Assembly (NCBI RefSeq): GCF_001625215.2
Contig: NC_030383.2
Coordinates: 48,046,380 to 48,110,379, forward strand
Reading direction: 5' to 3'
Length of the DNA stretch: 64,000 bases
From: Daucus carota subsp. sativus
Lineage: Eukaryota > Streptophyta > Magnoliopsida > Apiales > Apiaceae
Shown here: in pieces, positions 1 through 11,819 of the stretch
Numbering within the stretch: the stretch's first letter is position 1
Layout: every line of letters begins with the position of its first letter
Made by a program: the position numbers and the translations under genes
Notes under the pieces: model-generated
What the model was told of the DNA's origin: nothing
The model's database searches: none
The model's input: the letters and a program-made list of their open reading frames with translations, nothing else

Positions 1-94
1 AGGCAGTATCTGTAAGCAATATCTGTATGCTAATTAAGGTAGAGCCAAGTTTTCTAGTGGCCTGTTTTTAACGAACATGTTGATTGTGTTTCAG

Positions 95-697
95 CAACTG
101 TACAACGAAGGGGCAAGATTTTTCTGGGTTCACAACACTGGACCACTTGGCTGCTTGCCTTATAATGTTATATATGATCAATCAAAGCTTAATGATCTGG
201 ACAGACACGGCTGTGTGGCTAATCAGAATAAGGCGGCTCAAGAATTTAACAGGCAGCTCAAGGACAAAGTTTTTAGGCTGAAAGCACAGCTCCCCAACTC
301 AGCATTCACATATGTAGATGTCTATTCGGCAAAGTACAAACTCATTAGTGATGCAAGTAATTACGGTAAGCTTACAACTCAGAAACTATGATAGGAAAAC
401 ATTATCTTAACAACACATGTGTGACACCATCTTATTTTGGTGGCAGGTTTTGAGGATCCACACAAATTCTGTTGTGGCGGCTATTATGGCTTTCAAGTTA
501 ATTGTGGTGCAAAAGCAGTTGTGAACGGAACTGTCTATGAGAATCTGTGTACTGACCCCTCGAGGTATATTAGCTGGGATGGGATACACTACTCCCAGGC
601 AGCAAATCTTTTTATTTCAAAACTCATTCTCAACGGCTCTTTATCTACACCTCCAAATTCACTAGCAGAGGCTTGTCAAAATCCCCAGAAACTGTAA
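95..697 (+). CDS. GDSL esterase/lipase, C-terminal exons (partial)
   Basis: The last two exons of a secreted SGNH/GDSL-type serine esterase are present (exons 95-365 and 447-697; the intron 366-446 is GT..AG and bases 1-94 are the end of the previous intron, which closes with TTTCAG). The Block III motif GPLGCLP lies early in the first visible exon. Block V reads SWDGIHYSQAAN, carrying the catalytic Asp and His of the DxxH motif. The nucleophile Ser and the signal peptide lie outside the window. The layout resembles plant ENOD8/fucosidase-like GDSL proteins, which hydrolyse acyl esters in the apoplast. The substrate cannot be inferred. The frame is open to a TAA stop, so this end looks intact. 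The gene converges with the minus-strand KLCR gene. Confidence 0.9.
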
Positions 698-1178
698 TAA
701 TCTTGGCATCAACTATAAACAGTCAGCTTTACTACCAAATAATACATTGTAATTGTCATTATATGGATATGTTCCTTTAAACACTAGAATATTTTTAATT
801 AGAAACAGCTAATCTTATACCAGACGTGAAATAAGAAAGGCTAGTGCTTCACTTATCTATGAGAAAGTAAATTTAAAGAGTTAAAGGTCTACTGAGATTG
901 GTGCAGGAACATATGCAAGGAAAATCCACAAATTCTTCTTCTTAATCAGTAAACTAACCATTTTATTATGTCCAAATAATAGCAAAAGGAAAGAACTTAT
1001 TCACAAATAAATTTCATCAACTTACACAACTAGATACAATACCTTTTCCATCAGAACATAATTAAGTTGCTTATAAATTTTGCAACAGAAACTAAACAAA
1101 TAAATCAACCACCTAGTATTTACTTTCAACTTACTTAAATTTAAGAAATAATTGTTGTTTCATCACAAATTCCTTTAT
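698..1178. other. Convergent 3' flanks of GDSL and KLCR
   Basis: AT-rich sequence between two convergent stop codons. It should hold the two 3' UTRs and poly(A) sites. I see no ORF or repeat here. Confidence 0.6.
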
Positions 1179-3398
1179 TTATTCTTCTGGTACTAAAGTG
1201 GCATTGGTGTCGAGGAGGGTTTCAGACGACCTGTATCTCCTGTTCCTAAGTGGGCCTGCTTCTTTTACTAATTCAGATAACATCATCTTATCAACTTCCA
1301 CATCAGAAGTTGCTATCCCAAGCTTTTCTTCACTTGTCGCAACTATAAGTTCCAAGATTGCAATTGCATCACTCCTCCTGCATGGTACAGCAAGAAAAAT
1401 TATATTAGATTATCCATATTCTGTTTAAAGTGTAAAATGATAGACAGAGATATATTGATATAATTTATTGAAACATAGTTACCTGCCCATGGCATCATAA
1501 GTGCCTGAAAGATTCCTATAGACTCCAAGTGAGTCAGGGTGATACGGTCCATATTCAGCCTCCAAGATGCTCCTTGCCTCTTCAAACATATTTGCAGCTT
1601 CATCGAGCACATCCAGACGTAGGCATGCAAGTCCCAATTGGTTTAGAGTGGTAGCAAATAATGCAGATTTGTTGTCACCAACAGACCTAAACTTTGCAAT
1701 AGCATTCTTTAAGCATTTGTAAGATTCAGAATGATTCTGTTTCATAAAATTCAATACTCCAATCTGGGCTTCAATTACAGCCAATGTGCTTTGGTGGCAC
1801 ACGTTGCCATCATATAATTTGGAAGCCTTATGCAGTAAACTTACTGACTGATCTAAATCATTCAAAGATTCATAGATGCCAGAAACTTCGATTAGGCCAC
1901 TAGAAATCTCTTCCAGGGAACTACCGGGGACAGGGTTCATGTAAATTCTAAGTGCATTTTTGCAGTAAGATTTTGCTTCACTACATTTCCCGATCTTGTT
2001 GTACAAATTAGCCAGGCGAACAAAAACTGAAGCAACTAATGGATGATTTTCTCCTTTAGCGGGCTTAAACATGGTGAGCGCTTTCTGATAAGAAAAAATA
2101 GCATCATCATACCTTGCCAAATTTAGATAAGCATCACCAATGTTGCGATTAATAGATGCTACATCTGCTTCTTGACCCTTTTCAGCCATGTACATGCTTG
2201 CCAAGACATAATGCTCAAGGGCAGTTTCATAATCTCCTTTTGCCTCGCAGATGAGTCCCATAAGTCTACTATTAGCGGCTTGTTGCAGAGAAGCCTGCGA
2301 CCCCTTATCCTTATATATGTCAAGAGCTCTCTGACAAAGCTTCTCAGCCTCATCAAATTGCAAAATCTGAACATGAGCTTCAGATACATACCTGCAAGTC
2401 TCTCCAAATCGAGGGTCGTTTTCTCCTAGAACTTGCATTTGAATCTCCAAACCTGCTGTGTACCACACTATAGCATTCTCAATTTGGCCAAGCATTGCAT
2501 ATGTATCCCCTAGCTGCATACACCCAGAAAACTTAGCAAGTGCATGATTTTCGCCTTCATCCATTATGGGGATCTCAACCGAATGCTCAAGAAGCGGAAT
2601 TGCCTCATTGTGCTTCCCCATACTGCAGTACAGCGCTGCTACAACATGTAAGCACATAACAAACTCCAAATTTGGCTTCCCATCTGCACAAGCCTCAAAT
2701 GCATTCTTTGCTCGTAGCGCCAATGCAAGAACTTTCTCAGAATCTTTCCCCAAAGAAAGCAAATCTCTCGTCCTTTTAAGTAAATAAGGACCAAGATATC
2801 CTCCCTCGGAAGAAACCTTGGAATTATTCACCTGCTTCACCACTCCTAATGGACTCCCTGTTTTCACATTCTTAACAGGAGGAGACCCATCACGTAAAGA
2901 CTTTCTCCTTGAACTCACAATTTGGGGTTTTCCAGAGTGGATATGTGAAGATTTAGCATTGGTAAACGAGGGGATTTTCTTACATTTCACAGCCTTTTCA
3001 CTACTCTGTCGATTTTCTATCTCAGCAGGAACTTTAGTTTCCACTGGTTCATTGTTCATCAACACTATCTCCTTTGTTGTCTCAACATCAGCATATTCCC
3101 CTCCAGCAAAATACCTCAGTTCCGAATCAATTCTTGAATCGTGGCCATAGGACAGCATGCTATACTGCGAAGGCGACTGGTCCGAGCTCTGTATGTCACA
3201 GACATTGCTATAGAGCTGCTCTATAGAGTTCTTAACAACTCCATCCAAGACTAGCCCAATAGAATCACTTTCAGGACTGTGCGCACCGCTCAAGGGACTC
3301 CTTGGGGACGTTACGATGAATATGTCCTTGTGTGGCACATAGTGACCACCTAGCTCAATCGAGTCCAATCCATCCATAACAAGCTTTAGCTCAGCCAT
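1179..3398 (-). CDS. KLCR: Kinesin light chain-related protein (KLCR/CMU type), TPR repeats
   Basis: Two coding exons (3398-1483 and 1377-1179) join in frame as AG|G to give about 704 aa. The N-terminal ~190 residues are low-complexity and Ser-rich. From about residue 200 onward there are repeated helical TPR units of kinesin-light-chain type (for example LAKFSGCMQLGDTYAMLGQ, SINRNIGDAYLNLARYDDAI, LGVYRNLSGTYDAMGR), and the C-terminus is basic. The length fits plant KLCR/CMU proteins, which lack a motor domain; in Arabidopsis they are microtubule-associated scaffolds that stabilise cortical microtubules and link to IQD proteins. The second exon is not obvious as an ORF but restores the family-typical C-terminus (LVKEAGPLRNRRYRSSETLL). 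No disruption is seen. The paralogue number (1-3) is not decidable by eye. Confidence 0.92.
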
Positions 3399-4060
3399 CT
3401 ACTCAAATTCTGCAAATAAAAAACACCATGTACCAAAATTCATGCTGAAATCAATCATTACTTCAATTACCAGAATATCTTTTTGTAACTATTTAGCAAA
3501 AAAGTTGATACGTTTAAGTACTCATTCAAGTGATTTAAGGCTTAAAGGGTGACCAAAACAACATGAGACAGTTCAATAAGTTGAAAATCAAGCAAAGTTG
3601 TACAAACACAAGGCAATGTACGAAACCTGTAATAGTCTGGTTACAAAAAAAGTAAATGTAACTGAAAGATTCATACCTTATTTGATCCAACAAAAAGTTC
3701 ACAAAGAAGAATGGAATGGTGTACTTGTATTTGCAGAGAGAAAGAAATTGATGGGATGAAATGATATGTACATGAAGAAACTCTCTTAAATACAAGTTGA
3801 TTTGCAGGAATATAATGTTGTTGAAGCTGGTGAGGGCATTTTTGGGCTTAACGTCCAAATTATAATAAACCCACGGAGTTGATGATTCACAAAAAATATT
3901 CTCTGCAGTAGTTGCAAGAGACTGTCTGTTTATGTTGTATAAAAAATGAATATTGTAATTGTTGGTATGGATGAGATTTGTTGTCTTGCAGAGGGTAGAG
4001 AGAGAGATTTGTATTAATTATTTTTGGCTGTATTTCTCGAACCCAAATAAATTCTCCGAG
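3399..4060 (-). promoter_or_regulatory. KLCR 5' leader with probable UTR intron, and promoter
   Basis: Just upstream of the KLCR ATG the minus strand reads TTTGCAG then AATTTGAGTAGATGG, a good acceptor 11 nt before the start codon. A matching donor AAG|GTATGA lies at 3677/3676, so a 267-nt intron (3410-3676) in the 5' UTR is likely. No convincing TATA box can be fixed; the promoter extent is inferred. Confidence 0.5.
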
Positions 4061-5322
4061 TGAGTCAATATTCGACCCTGGGACTGGGACGACAGAGAAT
4101 GACGTTATCCGTGATCTATTTTACTGTATTTCCTAAACATATTGGTTGTCATATTTGAAGTTCAGCAACTGCAGTTGCAATTTAAACGGGGCGTGAGACA
4201 GAGGATTTGTTTCAAAACCGGTTACACTTTCGGTTTTATCTTCTACGATTTTTGATTTAAAATGTTGATTGTTGAATACTTTTAAATGTTAATGATTAAA
4301 TAAAAGTCTTCTCAATGTGAATTTTATATACCTATATCAAGCCATTCGACTTTGAGTTGGCCTTATTATGATAAATGACTAAATGCAGTCATGGAAGGTG
4401 GTGCTTGAGAAAATTATAAGTAACAAAGTTTAATAAGGCTCGATTATTTAATACAGTTTGAAAATAATAATTAGATTGACCGACACAACTACTGCATGAT
4501 ATATTGATAATTAGGTCAAGGAATAAGGTGCCGGGCTGGTAATTGATTGTGGGTGAAGAGTGCAATTAAATTAATATATCTTCTTATCCTTAAAACAAAT
4601 AAAAAATCAAGCTTGGTTCTTAATAAATATCATAAATGTATGTGTATATACAATCCCATTCTATTACAAATTTTTAAATACACACCGATATTTTTAAAAA
4701 TATGAAGAATTTATGAGTATCGAGATGGGTTTTGACAAGACGTAAATGGAGTGTAGTGGAAATGAAGTTTAATAATAAAAAATTGAGATCAGGTATTTAG
4801 CCCATTTTTATATGATATGGTCCAGAAAGTGAATAATATTAGTAGAAGACTATTTTTATATGATTATTATTTAAAATTTATATTTAATTACTGACCTTTG
4901 TATATATATAAATAGACGAACTAGTTAGGAATATTTTGATGGTGCTCCTGTGATCCTGTATCTACTTGTAGTTGGAGGCATTGTGTGTTGGATTTTTATA
5001 TTTTAACATTTTGGTGTGCATTTGGACTCTCTAGTCCGAGATAATGCCAAGTATAATTTTGGTAAAAACGACCAACTTTTCTTGTCTTGTGTAAACAAAC
5101 AAGCAAATTATTGGGCCGTTGAGGTGGGTAATCTACCAGCCACATCTTTGATTGAGCCCATTAAAAATCTCGAATCACATAGATAGGCACCGTTATGATT
5201 ACTTTATATTCTTTCCTGCGACTATCAATTTTCAGAATATCAAGGTACCATTTCCTAACACGGGGCGAGTAACCATTTTGAAGAAGGTTTGTCACGGGTG
5301 TGTGATGCACGTATACTAAGTA
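4061..5322. other. Intergenic, AT-rich
   Basis: Divergent spacer upstream of KLCR. It has no coding signal and no terminal repeats that I can pair. Confidence 0.5.
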
Positions 5323-5551
5323 CTCCCTCCATCCCAAATTAGATGGTCCCATTGATTTTGGACACGCAATTTAAGGTTCATTGACCGCATAGATACGTGA
5401 TTTATTTTTAAAATTTTATTTTTGCAAATAAAAATTAAAATATGAAATTTTCATTTATAAAAGAAAAAATAAATTTCGGAAGTAGACGATCAATGCACCT
5501 AAAGTTACGTGCACAAAGTCAACGGAGACATCTAATTTGGGATGAAGGTAG
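5323..5551. mobile_element. Stowaway-like (Tc1/mariner) MITE
   Basis: Left terminus CTCCCTCCATCCCAAATTAG pairs with the inverted right end (CTACCTTCATCCCAAATTAG read inward), each flanked by TA (5321-5322 and 5552-5553). Length 229 bp. CTCCCTCC termini and a TA target duplication are typical of Stowaway MITEs. No ORF. Confidence 0.85.
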
Positions 5552-5553
5552 TA

Positions 5554-6950
5554 TTAAATTTTATAAATTTGAAATATTTTGATTGACGTGTTAAGTAATG
5601 AATTTTATATGTTTAAGATATTTAAATTGACGTGGTTGTTATACATGTAAAGTGTAACCATCTTTAGAAAATAAAAACCAATCAAAGTGAGTCAAAATTA
5701 TAATATTTAGTGTTTTATTTATCTTATTAGAAGAAGCTTCTCTGAGTTCCCATGAATCTCGAGTGTCGGAGGAATTTTTTCAAAAAACATATTATAAGAC
5801 ACCCTAATCTGCCTAGGACACAATTTGGTAAATTGGACAAACCAAGCGATAAGACCCTATGGGTAGGAACTTCTCTGCGATACGCACCGGAACCCGATCC
5901 CTTTTCTTCAAATCATCCCATTGTCTCTTCAGTTCGGATGAACGCCCAGGAGCTGATGAGGTTCGAACCCGTGATTTTTGAGATCAAACGTAAGGGCGGC
6001 AAAGCCTGTTTCCACGAGGACACTCTCACTCTCACACTCTGTCTCAGAGGAATTTCACATATATTAAATGTAATTTTCACATTATAAACATAAGAATATT
6101 GTAGGATTTCAACCATCTTATTAAAATTTCATAATACGTTGATGCGTTTTGTTCTGTTAAATTTTTAGATTGGAGTGTTCTAATGTTGTTTGTAAAATCA
6201 TTTTATAATCTATAATATCTATATGAGGTATCATTTTTTTTTCTTCCAAAAACATATATATAATTTGACTTTTCAATAGTCAAAACAAGACACATAACAG
6301 GATAGGAAGGAGTAATCTTTGAACCAGCACGAAACAGTTCGAACAACCCGTTTGACCGGCACCATAGCTCACGAGTCTGTCGGTCGGTATTGTTAAAAAT
6401 CGGAGATGGAATGCACGTCATGGTCGTCTTTCAAGGGACACCAGATAGCTGGCTAGTGGATGTATACAATGCGTGAGTTGTGATTTTGATGTCACGGGCC
6501 TCACGGCTGTGAATCCAATGCTCCCACAAATTTAACCAAGACAAAAAAACATTCAAATCTGCAAAATAATGGGTTTGACATTCGAATGAAAAAGGTGACT
6601 GGTTGAAAACTGGCAGTAGAATTTAAGATGCAGTGGCCATTGCAAATGGACCAAACGTAAAAAATATTCTCAATCCCCTGTCTTTTTAGCCCTCGCATGT
6701 GTGGGCATCTTTTAAAGCAAGAATCTGGTATTTCTGGCCCCTTGAATATTTCTCTGCTATATTATTGCTTGGTCAAAAGTTTGGTCTTCATTACTTATCC
6801 TCCTAAAAGGCCGGTCTTTCTAATGCCGCATATCCCAGAATACGTAATATTCTTACTCGTGTGTCTGTTTTTAACTTTTTATATATATTCAAGTCAAAGC
6901 CCTCCCCCTCCCACTAGGTTGCAAAGAGATGTTGATAAACCTGCTGTATT
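5554..6950. other. Intergenic with no supported gene
   Basis: Open frames occur (for example 5752-6087) but encode no recognisable domain. A tRNA B-box-like GGTTCGAACCC sits near 5960 without an A box. Nothing else is supported. Confidence 0.45.
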
Positions 6951-7075
6951 CAGTGGCGGATCTGATTATAAAGTTAAGGGGTCAAATTTTTTGTAAAAAA
7001 AATATGTATAATATTAAAATAAAATAAAATTTAGGGGGTCAGTTGCCCCCTTGCCCCTACTAAGATCTGTCTCTT
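6951..7075. mobile_element. Small hAT-like MITE
   Basis: Begins CAGTGGCGGATCTG and ends AAGATCTGTCTCTTG. It is flanked by GCTGTATT (6943-6950) and GCTGCATT (7076-7083), an 8-bp target duplication with one mismatch. Length 125 bp. The interior holds a short palindromic GGGGGTCAGTTGCCCCC run. Confidence 0.6.
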
Positions 7076-7381
7076 GCTGCATTGCCTGTCATCTCTATCT
7101 AGTATAATCTGTCACTTTATCTTCAATTGATTCCAACACTAAACACGTATTTGACGCTGCATACATTAGAATCCAGATCCTAGGTATTAATAACCTCTGT
7201 TTAAGGTTTTGTTTATTGTTACTTGGCATGCATGTAGCACTTCTTCATCCAGATTCTGTGAGTAACAGGCAATGTAGGCTGCAAGGATCCTACTTCACAC
7301 ATTAATCAGCCGGAGCCGGGATTAGAGAGAGGATCAGCCCCGGCATGGTTGTAGCTGATCATGTCAACATATTTTAAGTAA

Positions 7382-7488
7382 CAGCTTGTCTAGTGTGTCC
7401 ATGAGCACATGCTGAGTACTAAATTCTAGTATATATAGCTATAAAATTTAGTACTTAGCATGTGCCCATGGACACATACTAAAAACCG
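7382..7488. mobile_element. Mutator-like MITE, 9-bp target duplication
   Basis: Almost the whole 107 bp is an inverted repeat: GTGTCCATGAGCACATGCTG on the left and its near complement CATGTGCCCATGGACACATA on the right. It is bounded on both sides by TTTAAGTAA (7373-7381 and 7489-7497). A perfect 9-bp duplication indicates the Mutator superfamily. A relative lies at 11630. Confidence 0.85.
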
Positions 7489-8427
7489 TTTAAGTAAAGC
7501 AACACTTTTTATCTGATAAGGAGACAACAACGATATACTAAACTAATGCAAGTCTAGGACTCTAGGTATCTCATCAAGGACATTAGTTAAGTAAAGCAAC
7601 TCATCCATTTATCTGATCACCACTTTTTTTTTCTTTTTCTTTTTTGACAGATTATCTGATCACCACTTAATGCATACAACTATATATATATGTATTTGTC
7701 CAAGACTCCAAGTCGGCAACCTTGCTATATATTCTGTGTGTGTACTTTAGTTACTACCAACAGTCCAGTACAGTAGTCTGTATCATAAAATTAACTGAGC
7801 TTGCAAATTGTTCAGAAAAAAGGTCGAAGGCTGGTAGGAAACAAAAGTCTCAGAATAGCCGCACGACTGCCCATACAAATGATTATGCAGGAAAAAGCAA
7901 TCGTAGCAAGGAAATATACAGGGCAAAAAACTATTGGACAATTGGGAAATTCGAATTTAGACTCCCACAAAATTTGTGCTGGGTGATCTTACCAAGTGTA
8001 TGTGGACCGTGGAGTGTGTATCGATCCTTAGGCGACTCTGTGAACAATTTGTTTCAGTATCTCACTGTGTTGTGACTCATTCAAAGTTAACATAAATAAT
8101 GTACACAAATGTAATGACACTCTGTTATTCTGTCTAAAACTGGAACAGGTGATTCATCCAAAGTTAACACAAATAATGTGCACAGATTTAATCACCCTGT
8201 TGTTCAGAATGCATGTCTTGTCTAAAACTGGAACAGGTAACATACGTGTAAAATTTGATGTACCCTAGCTTGTTCCATAATATATGATTTATTTGAAGTT
8301 CAGAAATGTCGTCATGCATCCCGAATCAAATAAAGTTTGTATTATGGGGTCTGGATCAATTAGGAATTTTGGATTGTCTGACTTGTCTAGAGCAGAAAAT
8401 AACTAGCAATATCTACATGTATCCAAC
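7489..8427. other. Intergenic / upstream region of REXO4-like gene
   Basis: Holds a short imperfect direct repeat: CATTCAAAGTTAACATAAAT and CATCCAAAGTTAACACAAAT recur about 78 bp apart (near 8079 and 8157), each followed by a TCTAAAACTGGAACAGGT copy. No coding signal. Confidence 0.45.
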
Positions 8428-8435
8428 TATAAATA
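8428..8435 (+). promoter_or_regulatory. TATA box of the REXO4-like gene
   Basis: TATAAATA lies about 100 bp before the ATG at 8537, leaving a leader of roughly 75 nt, a normal plant core-promoter spacing. Confidence 0.6.
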
Positions 8436-8536
8436 TATAGCACATCTATACTCTTCTTTCCCAAGTCTACAGACTACAACACAGCTATATCTCTAGTAAC
8501 AGTCTAGCAGTTGGTTAATCACCTCATTCTGAAGAA

Positions 8537-10482
8537 ATGGAGTCTGCCGAATCTCTAAGGTTCTTATCATTCTCCTCCTCTAATGCTGTATATAATGGTT
8601 AAATTACGGCAAAGGTGATCCTAATTAAGTCATGTGATTTCAGGAACAAGTGCCGGGCATGCTATAGACAGTTCAACAAAATGGAGCACCTAGTGGAACA
8701 CATGAGGACCTCATACCATTCAGGCCATGAACCCATGTGTGGCATTTGTAAGAAACATTGCCGTTCACACGAATCTCTCAGGGAACACCTAATAGGTATC
8801 TATGTAAAACACATACAGATATTTATTCTCTTTCATTTTTATCTTGCCTTGTTAAGTTCCTATGCAGTGATACATCTTTTTAAATTCTTGATTAACCTGT
8901 GATCTCAGGGCCATTGCCAAAAGTAGAATGTGAAAGGATATTTAAAGAGCGTGGATGTCACATTTGTCTTGACATATTTAGCAGCCGTAATGCTCTTAAA
9001 GCACACCTTAATTCATGTCAGCTCTCACGCACAAATGTCAATGTAAGTTGTATATGCTATGAACTAATCATTCTTGTAGCTTTGCTATGCACAAAAATAG
9101 TATCAAATTAACCATATGTAACTAATTTACTTGCTAAATTCTTTCAGGGCTTAACATATCGCATGGCAAACTTAGGAATTTTTGACGACATGAGAAATCA
9201 TGAAAATGGAGGTGGAAGAGGAGGAAGAGTGGTTGCACTAGCTTGCAAGATGGTTGGTGGTGGGAGTGACGGCTCCTTGGATCTTTGTGCAAGGGTTTGT
9301 CTTATTGATGAATATGAAAACACTATCTTCCATACCTATGTCAGGCCTCACCTTCCTGTCACTCACTACAGGTAATTAAGCATAAATATGAAGTTTTTGT
9401 GACTATCTGATCAACAAGAAAATAAAAACTATATTCGTACAATTTGTGTGTGTTTCTGTTAATGAAAAATGATGGGATATTATTAGGTTTGAAACAACGG
9501 GGATACGACCAGAGATGTTGAAAGATGCAATGGGAGTGAGGCAAGTCCAAAAAAAAATTCAAGACTTCCTGAGCAATGGAGAACCATTATGGAAGATCCG
9601 TCCCAAGGGTGGAAAAGCGCGAATTCTTGTTGGTCACGGTTTAGATCATGATCTCAAATGTTTAGAGGTGGATTTTCCAGGAATGATGATTAGGTAAAGT
9701 ACTCCATATATTTCACAAACACAGAAACACAAGTATTGTAACTTTGCACAATTCAATATCTAGACACAAATAAATAACATAAGTTACCTTTGATTTTTGG
9801 CGCAGAGATACAGCAAAATATCCTCCATTAATGAAAACCAGCAAGCTCAGCAACTCACTCAAGTACCTAGCAAAAGCATATCTTGGGTAACTTCCATAAT
9901 TACTCAATCAGTATATGCAACTCTTGTTGTTTCTACAAAAAAAAAACACAAAAGTATAAAGCATAGGCGGTCATTATAGAAATTTTAACTTGCAAACATT
10001 TCCTCAGGTAGTTGATGGTTAATCATCAACCTTTGCTAATTTAAATAGTATTATTTTTCTCTTCAGAAAATGTTATTTAGATACTGAAGCATCTAGCTCC
10101 ACCGAAACATCATTCTCATGTTAGGTAGTACTTCAGAATATATGTGCAACTACAAACCAGGGGATATGATGTTCTTCTTAAGTTTATTATGGAGTACAGT
10201 AGAAAATTAAATTTAATTATTTTCTCTTTCTCCTTTTTCAGTTACGACATTCAAACAGGTATACAAGACCCTTATGAAGACTGTGTGGCAACAATGAGGC
10301 TGTACAAGCGAATGAAGTACCAACGTCACAAAATTGAGGACTTCCCTCAAGTTACTGACCCTCATCGAAATAATTTTGCTTCATGGAGGCAAAATGAGCT
10401 TGAAAGGATGAGTCCAGATGACCTGTTAGCACTTTCAAGGTCCGATTACTATTGCTGGTGCTTGGATTCTCGGGATATATGA
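8537..10482 (+). CDS. C2H2-type zinc-finger, REXO4-like DEDD-fold protein (probably not catalytic)
   Basis: Seven exons (8537-8559, 8644-8795, 8909-9042, 9148-9371, 9487-9693, 9806-9886, 10242-10482) join in phase to 353 aa. The N-terminus holds three zinc-finger-like units (CRACYRQFNKMEHLVEHM, CGICKKHCRSHESLREHL, CHICLDIFSSRNALKAHL). A 3'-5' exonuclease fold of the REXO4/ISG20 type follows from about residue 130. In active members Exo I reads D-x-E; here it reads ALACKMVGGG, so Asp is Ala135 and Glu is Lys137. Exo II Asp233 (VGHGLDHDL) and Exo III Asp287 (QDPYEDC) remain, but the Exo III His position is Gln282. Active relatives trim rRNA or other RNA in nucleoli; this protein more likely binds nucleic acid. 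The start was chosen because donor AG|GTTCTT keeps phase and gives the family-like junction SLRNKCRACYR. Confidence 0.9.
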
Positions 10483-11629
10483 AATGCATGCACCTGAAAC
10501 AGACAAAATGCATGGGGATTTAGGCAAGGAGACCTAAGCAAAGTGACAATGATCCTTCTTATTAAGTATAAATAATGGGGAGTATAGATATGTAACACTC
10601 CCAATCATTTTCCAATTAGTTTATGTATCTGATGAAATCAGAATTTATGTACTTCAAATTTTCAGAAGAGAAATATATGATATGGCATCGATGTTTCAAC
10701 CAAAATATTTAAACGAAAGTCAAGTGAAAAACTTCAGATCTATCATCATATCTAACACATTATATTTTCAGGTAATTATAGTTTTAAAACTTTTCTGGCA
10801 CCTAAGCATAATATTCTGAATCTAGCAATTGCTGATCTATCATTCTATCTTTTGTTTCTTTCTTCCCTTCTGATGTATTATATTTCTCAACTGTAGAATG
10901 TAGTTTCTTTTGCCGTGGTCTACATCGTCAACAATTAAAAAGATCTTAATTCTCTGTTTTTTTGGACGACGTATTGGAAATAAAGGTTCTAGTTTCGCAG
11001 GAGTACATTACAAATGCCTGGTGCTACGCAGTTATGAACTCTACATATGCAAAAACCTTAGCCTAGACAGGGCCTTTTCTTATGCAATACAAAATGATTT
11101 CTTGTTCAAAGATTATGGTCATATGTAAACAGGTTTTGGTAAAGCAAGACACATTATCAAAATTACTCTACAAGCCACTGAAGTTTTATTAATAGTCATC
11201 TTGTACAAATTGCAAAAACTGTACTGCAGTACTAATGTATAAAGGATATCTCTACGTCCATAGTTTTCAAGGAGATAAATCTAATATTGTGAAATGAACT
11301 CATGTAATCCAATTTCAATTAATTACAAGCAAAATTTTACATTGAAGACAAGTAAAAAATGAGAGCCTCAAAAAAAGGGTTACAGATTCATTGATAGCAC
11401 AACGGAGAGGAAATGAAATGTACTCTGAATCATCATTGATCTCAGGAGCACTGTACTCTGTTCCAAACTTCAACACACTTCCAGACGAACCATACTCGGC
11501 TATTAACCCAAGCCTTCCATCTCCGAATTCAAAATAGTGTAAATACCAGAGTTAATTAAAGTTTGTTAAACTTGATTGCGACTCAAAGACACAACAGTAC
11601 TTATCGACAGTTTATGCCTAAATTTATAA
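10483..11629. other. Intergenic between REXO4-like gene and MITE
   Basis: 3' UTR of the REXO4-like gene followed by AT-rich sequence. An ORF at 10910-11128 has no recognisable similarity. Confidence 0.45.
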
Positions 11630-11819
11630 CGGTTTTTCTAGCGTGTGTCCATGTGCACATGCTAAACACTAAAAATTATAAATTTGACTCATTTTGATTG
11701 GCTCTCATTTTTTAATAATGATGAACTCCTTGCAAATGCAACAACCACGCCAATCAAAATGTCCTAAACTTATATAATTTGGTACTTAGCATGCGTCAAT
11801 GGGCACACTAGACAAACCC
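11630..11819. mobile_element. Mutator-like MITE, second family member
   Basis: The left end CGGTTTTTCTAGCGTGTGTC and the inverted right end GGGTTTGTCTAGTGTGCCCA resemble the element at 7382 (shared core GTGTCCATG..GCACATGCTAA). Flanks AATTTATAA and ATTTTATAA are a 9-bp duplication with one mismatch. Length 190 bp. Confidence 0.75.

Noticed and set aside
3535..3858. 107-aa minus-strand ORF upstream of KLCR
   Set aside because: Lies across the inferred 5' UTR intron border and resembles no protein.
5950..5975. tRNA/SINE B box (GGTTCGAACCC)
   Set aside because: No A box at the right distance, no cloverleaf and no poly(A) or short duplication.
5752..6087. 111-aa ORF
   Set aside because: No recognisable domain, no splice or promoter context; likely chance in repeat-derived DNA.
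8560..8600. Alternative first donor GCT|GTATAT in the REXO4-like gene
   Set aside because: It breaks the reading phase with exon 2; the AG|GTTCTT donor keeps it.
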